Origin: Halobacteriales archaeon YIM A00010
GTDB taxonomy: Archaea; Halobacteriota; Halobacteria; Halobacteriales; Haloarculaceae
Length of the DNA: 64,000 nt
Direction of reading: 5' to 3'
NCBI GenBank assembly: GCA_025041175.1
Contig: JAKCFJ010000001.1
Span: 310,001-374,000, forward strand
Made by a program: the position numbers and the translations under genes. The notes beneath the pieces are model-generated. The model had not been told where the DNA came from. It saw only the letters and a list, made by a program, of their open reading frames with translations, and did not search any database. The stretch's first letter is position 1. Each line of letters begins with the position of its first letter. This document shows positions 25,341 to 33,829 of this stretch, piece after piece.

Positions 25341-27080
25341 TCATTCCTCGATCTGTTCTTTCACGCGTTCGTGGAGCGTCTCGCGGTGGCGGTGGCTCTC
25401 CTCGCCGTCCACGAGGACTTCGATCACCTGCGTACCGTTGCTCTCCAGCGATTTCTGATACTCCTCTCGGAACGCCGTGCGCGAGTCGACGCGTTCGAAC
25501 TCTAGTGAGTATAGCTCGCCGGTGGGTTCGAAGTCCAGCCCGTGGGGCGTGTTGAATAACTCTGTGAACGGCGGATCGTACTCCTCGATCGGGAGGCGGT
25601 GGAAGATGCCGCCGCCGTCGTTGTTCACGAGCACGATCGTCGCGTCCACCCCACACCGGGCGACCGCGAGCAGGCCGTTCATGTCGTGGTAGTACGCGAG
25701 ATCGCCGGTGACGAGTACGAGCGGATCGCTCCCGACGCTTCCCGCTCCCAGTGCACTGCTCGTGATCCCGTCGATCCCGCTCGCACCCCGGTTTCCGAGC
25801 GCCGTGATCGCCGCCGGCCGTGGTTTCCCGAACCGATCGAGATCCCGAACCGGCATGCTGTTCGAGACGAACAGCGTGCTCGGATCGGGCGCGAGCGCTG
25901 TAACGTCGTACAGCACGCCGCCCTCGAAGTCGGTCGTCTCCGCCTCGATGCACGACCAGTAGCGCGCTTCGGCCCGGCAGAATCGGTCGCGCCACGCCTG
26001 TTCCGTCTCCGTCCGGCTGATCCGGTCGGTGATCGCTTCGACGAAGCGCTCGGGATCGGCGGTGAGGAGATCATTCGCGGTGAACGACGCCTCCGGCCAT
26101 CCCCCTGCCGGATCCACGACGATCTGTCTGGCGGGCGCGGCTTGCAGATACTGGCGCAGCGTTTTCGACGTGGGCGAGAACCCGAACCGAACCACCACGT
26201 CGGGGTGAGTCTCGAACGCGTCGAGATAGGAGTCGTACCCGCCACAGACCGAGACGCGATCGACGTGTTCACCGAACCGGTGTCCCGACAGTGGATCGGC
26301 GAGCACGGGAAAGCCGGTCGTTTCGGAGAGGTTGACCATCGTCTCGCCCGAGAGGTCACTCTCCGGCCCGGCGATGATGAGACCGCGCTGGGCGGTCTCA
26401 ATCGCGTCCGCGAGCGCGCGTCCGTTCCGGGCATCGGGCGCGGGTGTGGCGCTGGTCACGTCCACGAACGGTCCCTCCCGTCCGAACACCGCGAGCGGAT
26501 GGTCCGCGACGAATTCGTCCGAAACGTCGTCGGTGGGAACGGGTTCGAGCGGTTTCTCGAACGGAACGTTCAGGTGTACTGGTCCCGGGTTCGTTCCCGT
26601 CGCGGTGGCGACAGCCCGCGCGATGGCCGTCCGGAGCGATCTGAGCTTGCGGCCGTCCGCAGCCGGCTCCGGAAGCGTTCGGTAGGCGCGCACCGCATCG
26701 CCGTACAACCGTTCCTGATCGACAGTCTGGTTCGCGCCGCTGTCGTGGAGCACCCGCGGCCGATCGGCCGTGAGCACCACCATCGGGACACGGGCCTCGT
26801 CGGCCTCGATCACCGCGGGGTGGAAGTTCGCCGCTGCCGTACCCGAGGTGCAAACCACCGGAGACGGGATCCCGGTGTGTTTCGCCCGACCGAGCGCGAA
26901 AAAGGCCGCTGAGCGCTCGTCGAGGTGTGAGTACGGCTCGAGCCCCTCGTGGTCGGCGAACGCGACGGTGAGCGGCGTACATCGGCTTCCCGGCGCGAGC
27001 GAAACGGCTCGAACGCCGGTCTTCTCGAGTTCGTCCGCGATGACTGACCCCCACAGCGTGTTACGGTTCGCAAAGCGCAT
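25341..27080 (-). CDS. menD: SEPHCHC synthase
   Basis: MenD is the thiamine-diphosphate enzyme that joins isochorismate and 2-oxoglutarate. The 579-residue length is normal. The N-terminal ThDP pyrimidine-binding part includes RSAAFFALG, and the C-terminal ThDP/Mg site is VTGDLAYYHDMNGLL...VNNDGGGIFHRLP. It follows menF by 9 bp and is probably co-transcribed with it. Confidence 0.97.
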   Translation of the reverse strand: MRFANRNTLWGSVIADELEKTGVRAVSLAPGSRCTPLTVAFADHEGLEPYSHLDERSAAFFALGRAKHTGIPSPVVCTSGTAAANFHPAVIEADEARVPMVVLTADRPRVLHDSGANQTVDQERLYGDAVRAYRTLPEPAADGRKLRSLRTAIARAVATATGTNPGPVHLNVPFEKPLEPVPTDDVSDEFVADHPLAVFGREGPFVDVTSATPAPDARNGRALADAIETAQRGLIIAGPESDLSGETMVNLSETTGFPVLADPLSGHRFGEHVDRVSVCGGYDSYLDAFETHPDVVVRFGFSPTSKTLRQYLQAAPARQIVVDPAGGWPEASFTANDLLTADPERFVEAITDRISRTETEQAWRDRFCRAEARYWSCIEAETTDFEGGVLYDVTALAPDPSTLFVSNSMPVRDLDRFGKPRPAAITALGNRGASGIDGITSSALGAGSVGSDPLVLVTGDLAYYHDMNGLLAVARCGVDATIVLVNNDGGGIFHRLPIEEYDPPFTELFNTPHGLDFEPTGELYSLEFERVDSRTAFREEYQKSLESNGTQVIEVLVDGEESHRHRETLHERVKEQIEE

Positions 27081-27089
27081 ACTAGACCA

Positions 27090-28463
27090 TCATTCCAGCG
27101 CGTCGAGCACCGGTCGGTATTTCAGCTGGACCTCGTCCCACTCGTCGTCGGGATCGCTGTCCGAAACGATGCCAACCCCCGCAAACAGCGTCGCCACGTC
27201 CCGGGTGGTGACGGTCGAACGAAGCGCCACCGCGAACGACCCGTTGCCGTCGGCGTCGAACCATCCGACTGGAGCCGCGTACCACCCCCGATCGAACGGT
27301 TCGGTCGCGCGGATGGTGGCGAGCGCCCGATCGGGGGGAAGCCCACCGACGGCCGGCGTCGGATGCAGCGCCTCCACGAGCGACAGCACGTGTTCCTCGC
27401 GCGCGAGCTCGGCCGACAGGGGAGTTTCGAGGTGTTGGACCGTCGCAAGCCGTCGGATCCGTCGATCGCCCGTCGTGATCGCCGTCGTGAACGGATCGAG
27501 CTGCTCTCGAATGGTGTTCACGACGAGATCGTGCTCGTGGTTGTTCTTCTCGCTCTCCCGTAACTCGCGGGCCAACCGGTCGTCCTCCTCGGAGGTCTCA
27601 CCCCGCCCGGTCGTTCCGGCGAGCGCGCCGGTCTGGATGGTCCGTCCGTGGAGCGAGACGAGCCGTTCCGGAGTGGCCCCGAGAAAGTACTGCCCTTCGG
27701 TGGCGTCCACGAGAAACCCGAAACAGCCGGGATACGACCCCCGAAGCCGGGAGAGCACGTCGGCGACCGACAGCTCGCCATCGAGGGTAGCCCGGAGTGC
27801 TTGGGCGAGGACGACTTTCCGGAGCTCTCCGGCGCGAATCCGATCGACCGACGCAGTAACCGCCGTCCGCCACGCCGCCCGGTCGGTCAACCGCTTGCGG
27901 CGGCGAATCCCCGGCGGCTCGGTTATCGGTCCGGCCTCGGGGAGCGCCGTCACCCACTGGTGTGCCTGTTCGAGCCGATCCTCTATCGCTGATGGAGGAT
28001 CACTGACCGCGTTGGTGGTGAGCCACGCGGTGTCGTCGCCCCACGTGACCTGAAGCCGCGGAAGAACGAACTGTGCGCCCGCAAACCCGGTCCACGGCGG
28101 GGTGGGATCGTGATCGTCGTGGAACGCAAAGCCCCCGAACAGCCGCGGACGAGCCACTTCCGGGGTGTCCGTTTCGGCGTTGGCGACCAACGCGTCCGCC
28201 TGTTTGCGGATCCGCTCGAACCGGTCCGGCCCGTTGGCGCGCAGAACCGCAGCCGCACCGCTCCCGACGATCGTCGGTCCGCCCACAGTGGGCTTCCCAC
28301 TGGCGTCGGAATCGGAACCGGCGTCGGGTGCGGCCCACACCGTTCGTGGCGCAACCGCCGCTTGGAGCACGGACCGAAACGACGGCGGATCGATCGGTAT
28401 CGAGCGGCTCACTAGAGATCCTTCGAACGAAGCCACCGACTCTTCACCACGGAGTCGACTCAT
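27090..28463 (-). CDS. menF: isochorismate synthase
   Basis: MenF converts chorismate to isochorismate. The 457-residue protein is a chorismate-binding enzyme with family blocks GELRKVVLAQALRA, SYPGCFGFLVD, FLGATPERLVSLHG, the Mg-site Glu in TSEEDDRLARELRESEKNNHEHDLVV (read in pieces), HPTPAVGGLPPDRAL and WYAAPVGWFD. It is the first gene of the F-D pair. The first ATG was kept; an internal start would lose conserved N-terminal sequence. Confidence 0.95.
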   Translation of the reverse strand: MSRLRGEESVASFEGSLVSRSIPIDPPSFRSVLQAAVAPRTVWAAPDAGSDSDASGKPTVGGPTIVGSGAAAVLRANGPDRFERIRKQADALVANAETDTPEVARPRLFGGFAFHDDHDPTPPWTGFAGAQFVLPRLQVTWGDDTAWLTTNAVSDPPSAIEDRLEQAHQWVTALPEAGPITEPPGIRRRKRLTDRAAWRTAVTASVDRIRAGELRKVVLAQALRATLDGELSVADVLSRLRGSYPGCFGFLVDATEGQYFLGATPERLVSLHGRTIQTGALAGTTGRGETSEEDDRLARELRESEKNNHEHDLVVNTIREQLDPFTTAITTGDRRIRRLATVQHLETPLSAELAREEHVLSLVEALHPTPAVGGLPPDRALATIRATEPFDRGWYAAPVGWFDADGNGSFAVALRSTVTTRDVATLFAGVGIVSDSDPDDEWDEVQLKYRPVLDALE

Positions 28464-28511
28464 TACGCGAAATATTGCCTCCGGAACAGTAACTGTACCG
28501 TTGTCGGCTCC

Positions 28512-29108
28512 CTAGCTGTACCGGTCCTCGCGCCACGGGTTTGCGGCGTCCGAATACCCTCGTTTCTCCCAGTAGCCGCGCTCGTGTTCGGTCCGAAACT
28601 CGATCCCAGTCACCCATTTCGCGCCTTTGTACGCGTATTTGTGTGGCGTCACCACCCGCAGCGGCCCGCCGTGCTCGTCAGGGAGTGGCTCGCCGTCGAG
28701 CGCCCACGCAAACAGCACGTCCTCGCGCAAACAGTCAGACAGCGGTAGCGACGTGGTGTACCCATCGAGTGCGGAGAACGTGACCGACTCGACAGCGTCG
28801 GCAACGCCAACCCGTTCGACGATTGTCGGAAATCGAACCCCAGTAAACTCACAGCCGAGCCGACTCCACCCGGTCACACAGTGGAAATCCTGGCGCTGGG
28901 TCTCGTGAGGAAGCGACCGAAACTCCGAGAGAGAAAGCGACAGTTCGCGCTCGACGGCTCCCCGAACGCGAAACCGCCACGATGCCGGCTCCCACGAGGG
29001 AACACCGTCTTTCGAGAGCACCGGAAACGCCTCGGTCTCTCGCTGGCCCGGCGGTACTCGATCACCACCGAACTCTTTATGGACCTCCGTCATATCCGTA
29101 CTCTCCAT
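28512..29108 (-). CDS. molybdopterin-dependent oxidoreductase, sulfite-oxidase/YedY-like
   Basis: The 198-residue protein is a single sulfite-oxidase-type molybdopterin domain. FHCVTGWS holds the Mo-ligand Cys, followed by the family blocks YTTSLPLSDC, LPDEHGGPLRVVTPHKYAYKGAKWV and GYWEKRGY. It lacks a signal peptide, unlike MsrP/YedY, and resembles the small archaeal members of unknown substrate. The start is ATG 29108 or 29093 (MTEVHKEF). Confidence 0.88.
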   Translation of the reverse strand: MESTDMTEVHKEFGGDRVPPGQRETEAFPVLSKDGVPSWEPASWRFRVRGAVERELSLSLSEFRSLPHETQRQDFHCVTGWSRLGCEFTGVRFPTIVERVGVADAVESVTFSALDGYTTSLPLSDCLREDVLFAWALDGEPLPDEHGGPLRVVTPHKYAYKGAKWVTGIEFRTEHERGYWEKRGYSDAANPWREDRYS

Positions 29109-29275
29109 ACCACCGATACGCCTCGAAAACGGGTAGCTGTACCGACTCTACCCCACATCTGGATAAAATATCCTCAAGTTATTATTATTTAATAAAATTA
29201 TGAGCAAATAATAAAAATATATTTTTTCGAACTGCGGATGAATTTTTGCAGTAGGCGGAAGATTCCCCGTCAGAG

Positions 29276-29282
29276 TTATATA
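29276..29282 (+). promoter_or_regulatory. TATA box for the ribbon-helix-helix gene
   Basis: TTATATA is centred 30 nt before ATG 29309 in an unusually AT-rich stretch, and is followed directly by a 12-bp palindrome (29280-29291). Confidence 0.6.
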
Positions 29283-29291
29283 GTCGACTAT
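29280..29291 (+). promoter_or_regulatory. 12-bp perfect palindrome, likely RHH operator
   Basis: ATAGTCGACTAT is a perfect palindrome between the TATA box and the start of a gene for a ribbon-helix-helix protein. RHH dimers bind short palindromes of this kind, so autorepression is a natural reading. Confidence 0.5.
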
Positions 29292-29308
29292 CAAACCGTC
29301 GAATATCT

Positions 29309-29521
29309 ATGCCAAAGATGGAGATCACGATACCGGAACATCTCGAAATGCAGATTACGCAGATGGTCGATCAGGGCGAGTTCATCAACCGCGAGGAGGC
29401 GATAGAGGATCTGTTGGCGGCAGGGGTGCGGGCGTACAAGACGAGCGGTCCGATGGACGACGAAGACCCTGGATACGAGGAAGACGGGATGATGGGACAC
29501 GACGACGAGTACGTGTTCTGA
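29309..29521 (+). CDS. ribbon-helix-helix (CopG-like) regulator
   Basis: The 70-residue protein has the RHH pattern: strand KMEITIPEHLE, helix QITQMVDQGEFI, turn and helix NREEAIEDLLAAGVRAYK. It ends in a very acidic, Met-rich tail (DDEDPGYEEDGMMGHDDE). It matches haloarchaeal RHH proteins (DUF7120-type, from memory). Its promoter carries a palindrome suited to autorepression. No toxin-like partner is adjacent: the next gene, UPF0058, is 163 bp away. Confidence 0.85.
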   Translation: MPKMEITIPEHLEMQITQMVDQGEFINREEAIEDLLAAGVRAYKTSGPMDDEDPGYEEDGMMGHDDEYVF

Positions 29522-29684
29522 CACGCACCGGTAACCCCGCAACCACCTCCGGGGCAAGGGATGGAAAATTGAAGATTTTTGGTCGTTCGCCGGACGCAGC
29601 CAGCGAACGCGCTTTGCAGGCCCACGGTGACCCGGAGAATCATCCGTGGTAAAGTTTAAACCCACGACGCCAGTTATTTCATCC

Positions 29685-29963
29685 ATGCATAAGGACGAGC
29701 TTCTCGAACTACATCAGCAGATGGTGATTATCATGGAGTATTTCCGTGGGCAGGAGGGCATCAACAGCGCTCTGTTCGATCCGTACGACGAGCTCGAGGT
29801 CACGCCCGACGACGTGCACAAATCGAAAAGCGAGCACAAACACGCCGTGTTCGTGCTCGGGAACGCGCTTGCGACCGCGATGAGCGAAGACGAATTTTCG
29901 AGCGCGGGACGGATCGGAAAACGGATGAAAGAGCTGGCGGACGACGCCGAACGGAAGCTGTGA
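29685..29963 (+). CDS. UPF0058 family protein
   Basis: The 92-residue, mainly helical protein matches UPF0058: MHKDELLELHQQMVIIMEYF, then the F..Y..L core, then HKSKSEHKHAVFVLGNALA, with a helical tail. The function is unknown; the family is common and often single-copy or duplicated in haloarchaea. ATG 29685 was chosen over a longer in-frame GTG at 29646, because family members start MHK/MRK. Confidence 0.9.
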   Translation: MHKDELLELHQQMVIIMEYFRGQEGINSALFDPYDELEVTPDDVHKSKSEHKHAVFVLGNALATAMSEDEFSSAGRIGKRMKELADDAERKL

Positions 29964-30000
29964 GCTTCGATTTTGGTTCGTGACCGAGATGTCGGCATGT

Positions 30001-30007
30001 TTTATTA
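30001..30007 (+). promoter_or_regulatory. TATA box for the gene at 30030
   Basis: TTTATTA is centred 26 nt before ATG 30030, pointing to a leaderless transcript and supporting that start. Confidence 0.5.
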
Positions 30008-30029
30008 CTTCGATATATATTCTAACCCG

Positions 30030-30722
30030 ATGTACCGTCGAAACGAGTCAACAGGGTATCAAGTGATCGACCAGTGGGACGGCGGCGTCGGGTGGTTGGC
30101 CCATCCCGACGAGGGAGGTCAGCGAGCGAGCCACGCGATCGTCGGGGACGACGGCGGCGTGTGGGTGATCGATCCGCTCGACGCGCCGGGGGTGGACGAG
30201 CTGCTCGCCGAATTCGGGACGGTCGCGGGCGTGGCGGTGCTGTCGAACTACCACGCCCGCGACGCCGGCACCGTCGCCGCTCGCCACGACGTGCCCGTCT
30301 ATCTCCCCCACTGGATGGGCCGGGTCGCAGACCGTGTCGAGGCTCCCATCGAACGCTACGTGCAGGAGCTGGGACCGTCTGGTCTGTCCGTCCATCAGTG
30401 CAGTCCCTTGCCGGGGTGGCAGGAGGGGATCGCCTACCGTCAGTCCGACCGGACGCTGTACGCGCCCGACGTGCTGGGGACCGTGTCGGACTGGACGGTT
30501 GGAGAGGAACGGATCGCGCTCTTTCTTCTCGCCCGGCTGTTCCCGCCCGCCGTGTTGGGCGAGTTCTCTCCCGAACGGATTCTCGTCGGCCACGGCGACG
30601 GGGTCTTCGAGGACGCGTCGACGGCGCTGGAGGAGGCGCTCGCCGGCGCACGCCGGCGTTTCCCCGCGGCCGCCCGGTCGTCGGGTCTCGAACAGCTCCG
30701 CGCGCTGGTTGGTGCGTGGTGA
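30030..30722 (+). CDS. conserved haloarchaeal protein, metallo-beta-lactamase-like fold
   Basis: The 230-residue protein has the alternating strand pattern of a metallo-beta-lactamase-like protein (HAIVGDDGGVWVIDPLDAPG, VAVLSNYHARDAG, LFVGHG-like ILVGHGDGVFE). It lacks the canonical HxHxDH metal site: SNYHARDAG stands in its place. It may be a metal-free or altered relative; I cannot name a substrate. ATG 30030 fits the TATA at 30001. Downstream genes follow in the same direction. Confidence 0.65.
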   Translation: MYRRNESTGYQVIDQWDGGVGWLAHPDEGGQRASHAIVGDDGGVWVIDPLDAPGVDELLAEFGTVAGVAVLSNYHARDAGTVAARHDVPVYLPHWMGRVADRVEAPIERYVQELGPSGLSVHQCSPLPGWQEGIAYRQSDRTLYAPDVLGTVSDWTVGEERIALFLLARLFPPAVLGEFSPERILVGHGDGVFEDASTALEEALAGARRRFPAAARSSGLEQLRALVGAW

Positions 30723-30774
30723 TATCCGATGGTTTGAGTGGTCCGAGCGAGTAGCTCCGCCGAGAAACTACTTC

Positions 30775-31179
30775 ATGGTCACAGAGCGCGTTACGGACGG
30801 ACGGCGGATCGCGGAGCTGCTGGCGAGCGAGCTGACCGCCCGCACTGACGGCCAGCTGTCGGATCTCGGTGTGGCCGATGCTGATAGCGACGCGGAGGCG
30901 AGCGCGGCGGGGACGTTCGCGTACGCGGTCACCGTCGATGGCGACGAACCGATCCGGCTCGCGGAGGCGTTCGTCCACCCCGACCGGCTCCGGCTCGAAT
31001 TCCGAGCCGAACTCGAGACTGTCTCATCGGCAGCGGCGGCGGCTGACCTGCGCGTGCGACCGAAAGACGGGCCGCTGGTGCTCGTGTTCGTGTCGGACGG
31101 GGCCGGGATCAAGCGCGCCCTGCCGGTGATCGCCGCGGCCGCGTCGGCACTCGCTCCCACCGAAGACGGAAAGCCCTAA
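30775..31179 (+). CDS. haloarchaeal hypothetical protein upstream of pyrF
   Basis: The 134-residue acidic protein starts MVTERVTDGRRIAELLASEL. It has a mixed core (FAYAVTVDGDEPIRLAEAFV, RLRLEFRAEL) and an Ala-rich tail. It lies 53 bp after the preceding gene and 23 bp before pyrF and is probably co-transcribed with it. I recognise no domain. Confidence 0.7.
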   Translation: MVTERVTDGRRIAELLASELTARTDGQLSDLGVADADSDAEASAAGTFAYAVTVDGDEPIRLAEAFVHPDRLRLEFRAELETVSSAAAAADLRVRPKDGPLVLVFVSDGAGIKRALPVIAAAASALAPTEDGKP

Positions 31180-31202
31180 TCTCCGCCCGCGAAAGCCGGT
31201 GT

Positions 31203-31991
31203 ATGTTCTTCGACCGGCTCCGAGAGCGCACCGACGCGGTCGACAGCATCGTCTGTGTCGGACTCGATCCCGATCCGGATCGGCTTCCCGACCACCTGCG
31301 CGACCACGAGCTGCCCCGGTGGGCGTTCAACCGGCGGATCATCGACGCAACCCACGAGCACGCGGCCGCGTACAAGCCGAATGCAGCCTTCTACGAGGAT
31401 CCGGACGGGTGGCGTGCGCTCACCGAAACGATCGCGTACGCCCACGGAAAGAACGTTCCTGTCGTGCTCGACGCCAAACGGGCGGACATCGGCAACACCG
31501 CGCGCCAGTACGCCGGGCTGCTCGACCGCGCCGACGCCATCACCGCGAACCCCTACATGGGACGGGACTCCCTCGAGCCGTTCCTCTCCCGGACCGACAA
31601 GGGAGTGTTCCTCCTCTGTCGCACGTCCAACACGGGCGGCGCGGACCTCCAGTCGCTGGAGCTGGCGAGCGGCGAGACGGTGTACGAGCGCGTGGCGGAC
31701 CTCGCAGGCGAGTGGAACGAGCACGGTAACGTCGGGTTGGTCGTTGGGGCGACGGCTCCCGAGGAACTCGAACAGGTGCGCGAGCGCGTTCCGGAGCTTC
31801 CGTTTCTCGTTCCCGGCGTCGGCGCTCAGGGCGGCGACGCGGAGGCCGCTGTCGAGTTCGGGCTGGCAGACGGGATCGGTCTCGTCAACTCCTCGCGGGG
31901 CATCATCTTCGCCGGCGACGGCGAGCAGTTCGCGGACGCCGCCGGAAGCGCCGCAAAACAGCTCAAGCGGCGGTTGAACCGGTTCCGGTGA
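31203..31991 (+). CDS. pyrF: orotidine 5'-phosphate decarboxylase
   Basis: PyrF makes UMP in the last step of pyrimidine synthesis. The 262-residue protein is the longer (type 2) form. The catalytic Asp-Lys-Asp set is DAKRADIGNTARQYA, and the phosphate-binding regions are VGATAPEELEQVR and VPGVGAQGGD. The start MFFDRLRERTDAV is typical of type 2. Confidence 0.97.
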   Translation: MFFDRLRERTDAVDSIVCVGLDPDPDRLPDHLRDHELPRWAFNRRIIDATHEHAAAYKPNAAFYEDPDGWRALTETIAYAHGKNVPVVLDAKRADIGNTARQYAGLLDRADAITANPYMGRDSLEPFLSRTDKGVFLLCRTSNTGGADLQSLELASGETVYERVADLAGEWNEHGNVGLVVGATAPEELEQVRERVPELPFLVPGVGAQGGDAEAAVEFGLADGIGLVNSSRGIIFAGDGEQFADAAGSAAKQLKRRLNRFR

Positions 31992-32002
31992 GACAACGCC
32001 GG

Positions 32003-32197
32003 TCACTCGACCCGGTACGTATCGACGCCGTCGGGCCGGCGTCGGTCCTCTCCGGTCGGATCGACTTCCTCGAGACAGTCCGTACAGAGACCCGTCGCCT
32101 CGTCGTAGTGGCGTTCACAGACGAGCCGACCACACCGATCACAGCCGTCGACGATCTCGTTTTGGGTGCACAGCTCACACAGTCCGGAGACGCTCAT
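32003..32197 (-). CDS. 64-residue multi-CxxC zinc-finger protein
   Basis: The small protein has four cysteine pairs or Cys-His pairs in order: CELC, CDRC, CERHY and CTDC. This pattern can bind two zinc ions and resembles haloarchaeal HVO-type zinc-finger micro-proteins and the zf-HIT/B-box spacing. The function is unknown. It is convergent with pyrF, 11 bp from its end, and divergent from the J-domain gene. Confidence 0.85.
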   Translation of the reverse strand: MSVSGLCELCTQNEIVDGCDRCGRLVCERHYDEATGLCTDCLEEVDPTGEDRRRPDGVDTYRVE

Positions 32198-32316
32198 GTC
32201 ACTAGATAGCAGCCAGCACGATAAGTACCCACTGGCGCTGTCGTTCGTACGCGCGTAGATCCCGAACGCTGCTGCAACCGAAAGGAGGAACGGTCGCCAG
32301 TGAATACTGGGGGGTA

Positions 32317-32847
32317 GTGGAGCGCAATCGGCTCGTTATGGTGCTTGCGGCCGTGTTCGCGTGGTTAGCCGTGGTGGTGACGCTGACTGCGTTCATGTTC
32401 GAGCCGTTCCTCCTCACCCTCGCGTTGCTGTTCGGCGTTGTCGCATACTTCATGTGGTATCAGGCGTCCGGGCGGCTCGCACAGAGGGTTTACCGGGCGG
32501 TCGAGAACCAGGCGCGCCACGACGAGGGGCGCACGGAACGCGGCGGTTTCGGCGCGGGTCCCAGAGAAACCCGGGGCGAGCGGGCGCGCCGCGGCGGCTT
32601 CAGCGGCCGGCGACGGAGAAGAAACACCCGTCAGCAACGCGAACGGACGAGAGGCGGCGTCGTGAACCAGTCAACTGTGACGCCGACCCAAGCCTACGAC
32701 ATCCTCGATATCGAGCCGGGCGTCGAGGAGCCGGCGATCAAACGGGCCTACCGCGAGAAGGTCAAAGACGTTCATCCCGACACCGAGACCGGGAGCGAGG
32801 AGGCGTTCAAACAGGTGAACGAAGCGTACGAACGCCTCACCAACTGA
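32317..32847 (+). CDS. membrane-anchored J-domain protein
   Basis: The 176-residue protein has two N-terminal membrane helices (about residues 7-48), an Arg/Gly-rich linker (about 65-115) and a C-terminal J domain. The last shows AYDILDIEPGVEEPAIKRAYRE and the HPD motif in KDVHPDTETG. J domains stimulate Hsp70 (DnaK). With the J domain on the cytoplasmic side it may bring DnaK to the membrane. It starts at GTG 32317, with an ATG seven codons in as the alternative. The stop TGA is also the left end of a MITE-like element. Confidence 0.9.
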   Translation: MERNRLVMVLAAVFAWLAVVVTLTAFMFEPFLLTLALLFGVVAYFMWYQASGRLAQRVYRAVENQARHDEGRTERGGFGAGPRETRGERARRGGFSGRRRRRNTRQQRERTRGGVVNQSTVTPTQAYDILDIEPGVEEPAIKRAYREKVKDVHPDTETGSEEAFKQVNEAYERLTN

Positions 32848-32943
32848 TACTGTCGGACAAGGGTGATCGCGTATCGGTTGCTGGTGACTCGCCAGACAGC
32901 AGCTGGCTAGTCCGTCTCACTCCGTCCGCAGCTCCGACAATAT
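32847..32943. mobile_element. MITE-like element, copy A
   Basis: The 97-bp element begins ATACTGTCGGAC and ends CTCCGACAATAT (10 of 12 bases complementary), with TGA on each side if the core is read as TACTG...AATA. It is similar along its whole length to copy B at 33667-33761, in the same orientation. It begins in the stop codon of the J-domain gene, so the pair may also serve as transcript ends. Confidence 0.65.
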
Positions 32944-32995
32944 GAACGTTTTCCCCTATCAACGTTTTCTTCGCCGTCTGATTGCTACGCCGGAT

Positions 32996-33667
32996 ATGCA
33001 GCCACTCGCAGTCGATATCGACGGCACGCTAACCCGCGGTGACGGTTCGCTCGATCCGCGGGTGATCGATCCGCTTCGTGGGTGGCCCGAGCCGGTCGTT
33101 GTTGCGACCGGGAAGGCCCTCCCCTACCCGGTCAGTCTGTGTGGGTTTGTGGGCGTTCCGACCCGTGTGATCGCGGAAAACGGGGGTGCGGTGTATCTCG
33201 CTGACGACGACCGACTCACGTTCACCGGCGACCGCGAGCGCGCCCAACGGGTGATCGAACGGTACACAGACGCGGGCCACTCGCTGGGGTGGGAATCGGA
33301 GGATTTCGTCAACCGGTGGCGGGAAACCGAGCTCGCGGTGAACATCGATCGGCCCCTCGAACCGCTGCGCGAGATCGCCCACAGCGAGGGAATGCAGGTG
33401 TTCGACACCGGCTACGCCTACCACGTTACCGCTCCCAACGTCGATAAAGGCGCGGGCTTACGCACCGTTGCCACGCGGCTGGGTGTCGATCCCTCCTCGT
33501 TTGCGGTGATCGGCGATTCGGAGAACGACGCCGCCATGTTCGAGATTGCCGGAGCGTCGTACGCCGTGGCGAACGCCGACGACACGGCCCGAGCGGCGGC
33601 GGATCACATCACTACCGACGCGTACGCCGACGGCATGCTCGAAGCGCTCGAAGCACTTCGAGAGTGA
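32996..33667 (+). CDS. phosphoglycolate phosphatase, archaeal HAD type
   Basis: The 223-residue protein is a HAD phosphatase with a Cof-type (C2) cap, as in archaeal phosphoglycolate phosphatases of the TA0175 type. Motif I is AVDIDGTLTRGD, motif II lies near VVATGKALP, and motifs III/IV are DKGAGLRTVA and IGDSENDAAMF. ATG 32996 gives the conserved MQPLAVDIDGT start. The gene sits exactly between two similar MITE-like elements. Confidence 0.92.
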   Translation: MQPLAVDIDGTLTRGDGSLDPRVIDPLRGWPEPVVVATGKALPYPVSLCGFVGVPTRVIAENGGAVYLADDDRLTFTGDRERAQRVIERYTDAGHSLGWESEDFVNRWRETELAVNIDRPLEPLREIAHSEGMQVFDTGYAYHVTAPNVDKGAGLRTVATRLGVDPSSFAVIGDSENDAAMFEIAGASYAVANADDTARAAADHITTDAYADGMLEALEALRE

Positions 33668-33761
33668 TACTGTCGGACAGCGGTGATTGATACTGTCGGC
33701 TGTTGGTGACCCGCCAAGCAGCTGGCTATTCCGTCGCAATCCTCCGCAGGTCCGACAGTAT
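33667..33761. mobile_element. MITE-like element, copy B
   Basis: The 95-bp element starts ATACTGTCGGACA in the TGA stop of the phosphatase gene and ends GTCCGACAGTAT followed by GA, giving TGA/TGA flanks. It is a direct repeat of the element at 32847, sharing the inner block around GGTGAC-CGCCA-AGCAGCTGGCTA. A second partial ATACTGTCGG occurs inside it. Confidence 0.65.
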
Positions 33762-33829
33762 GAGGCGTGTGTTTTCTCGTGGCACATCCTCGGGAAACCT
33801 TTTATTCGATCGACCGTTAGCAGCTATCA

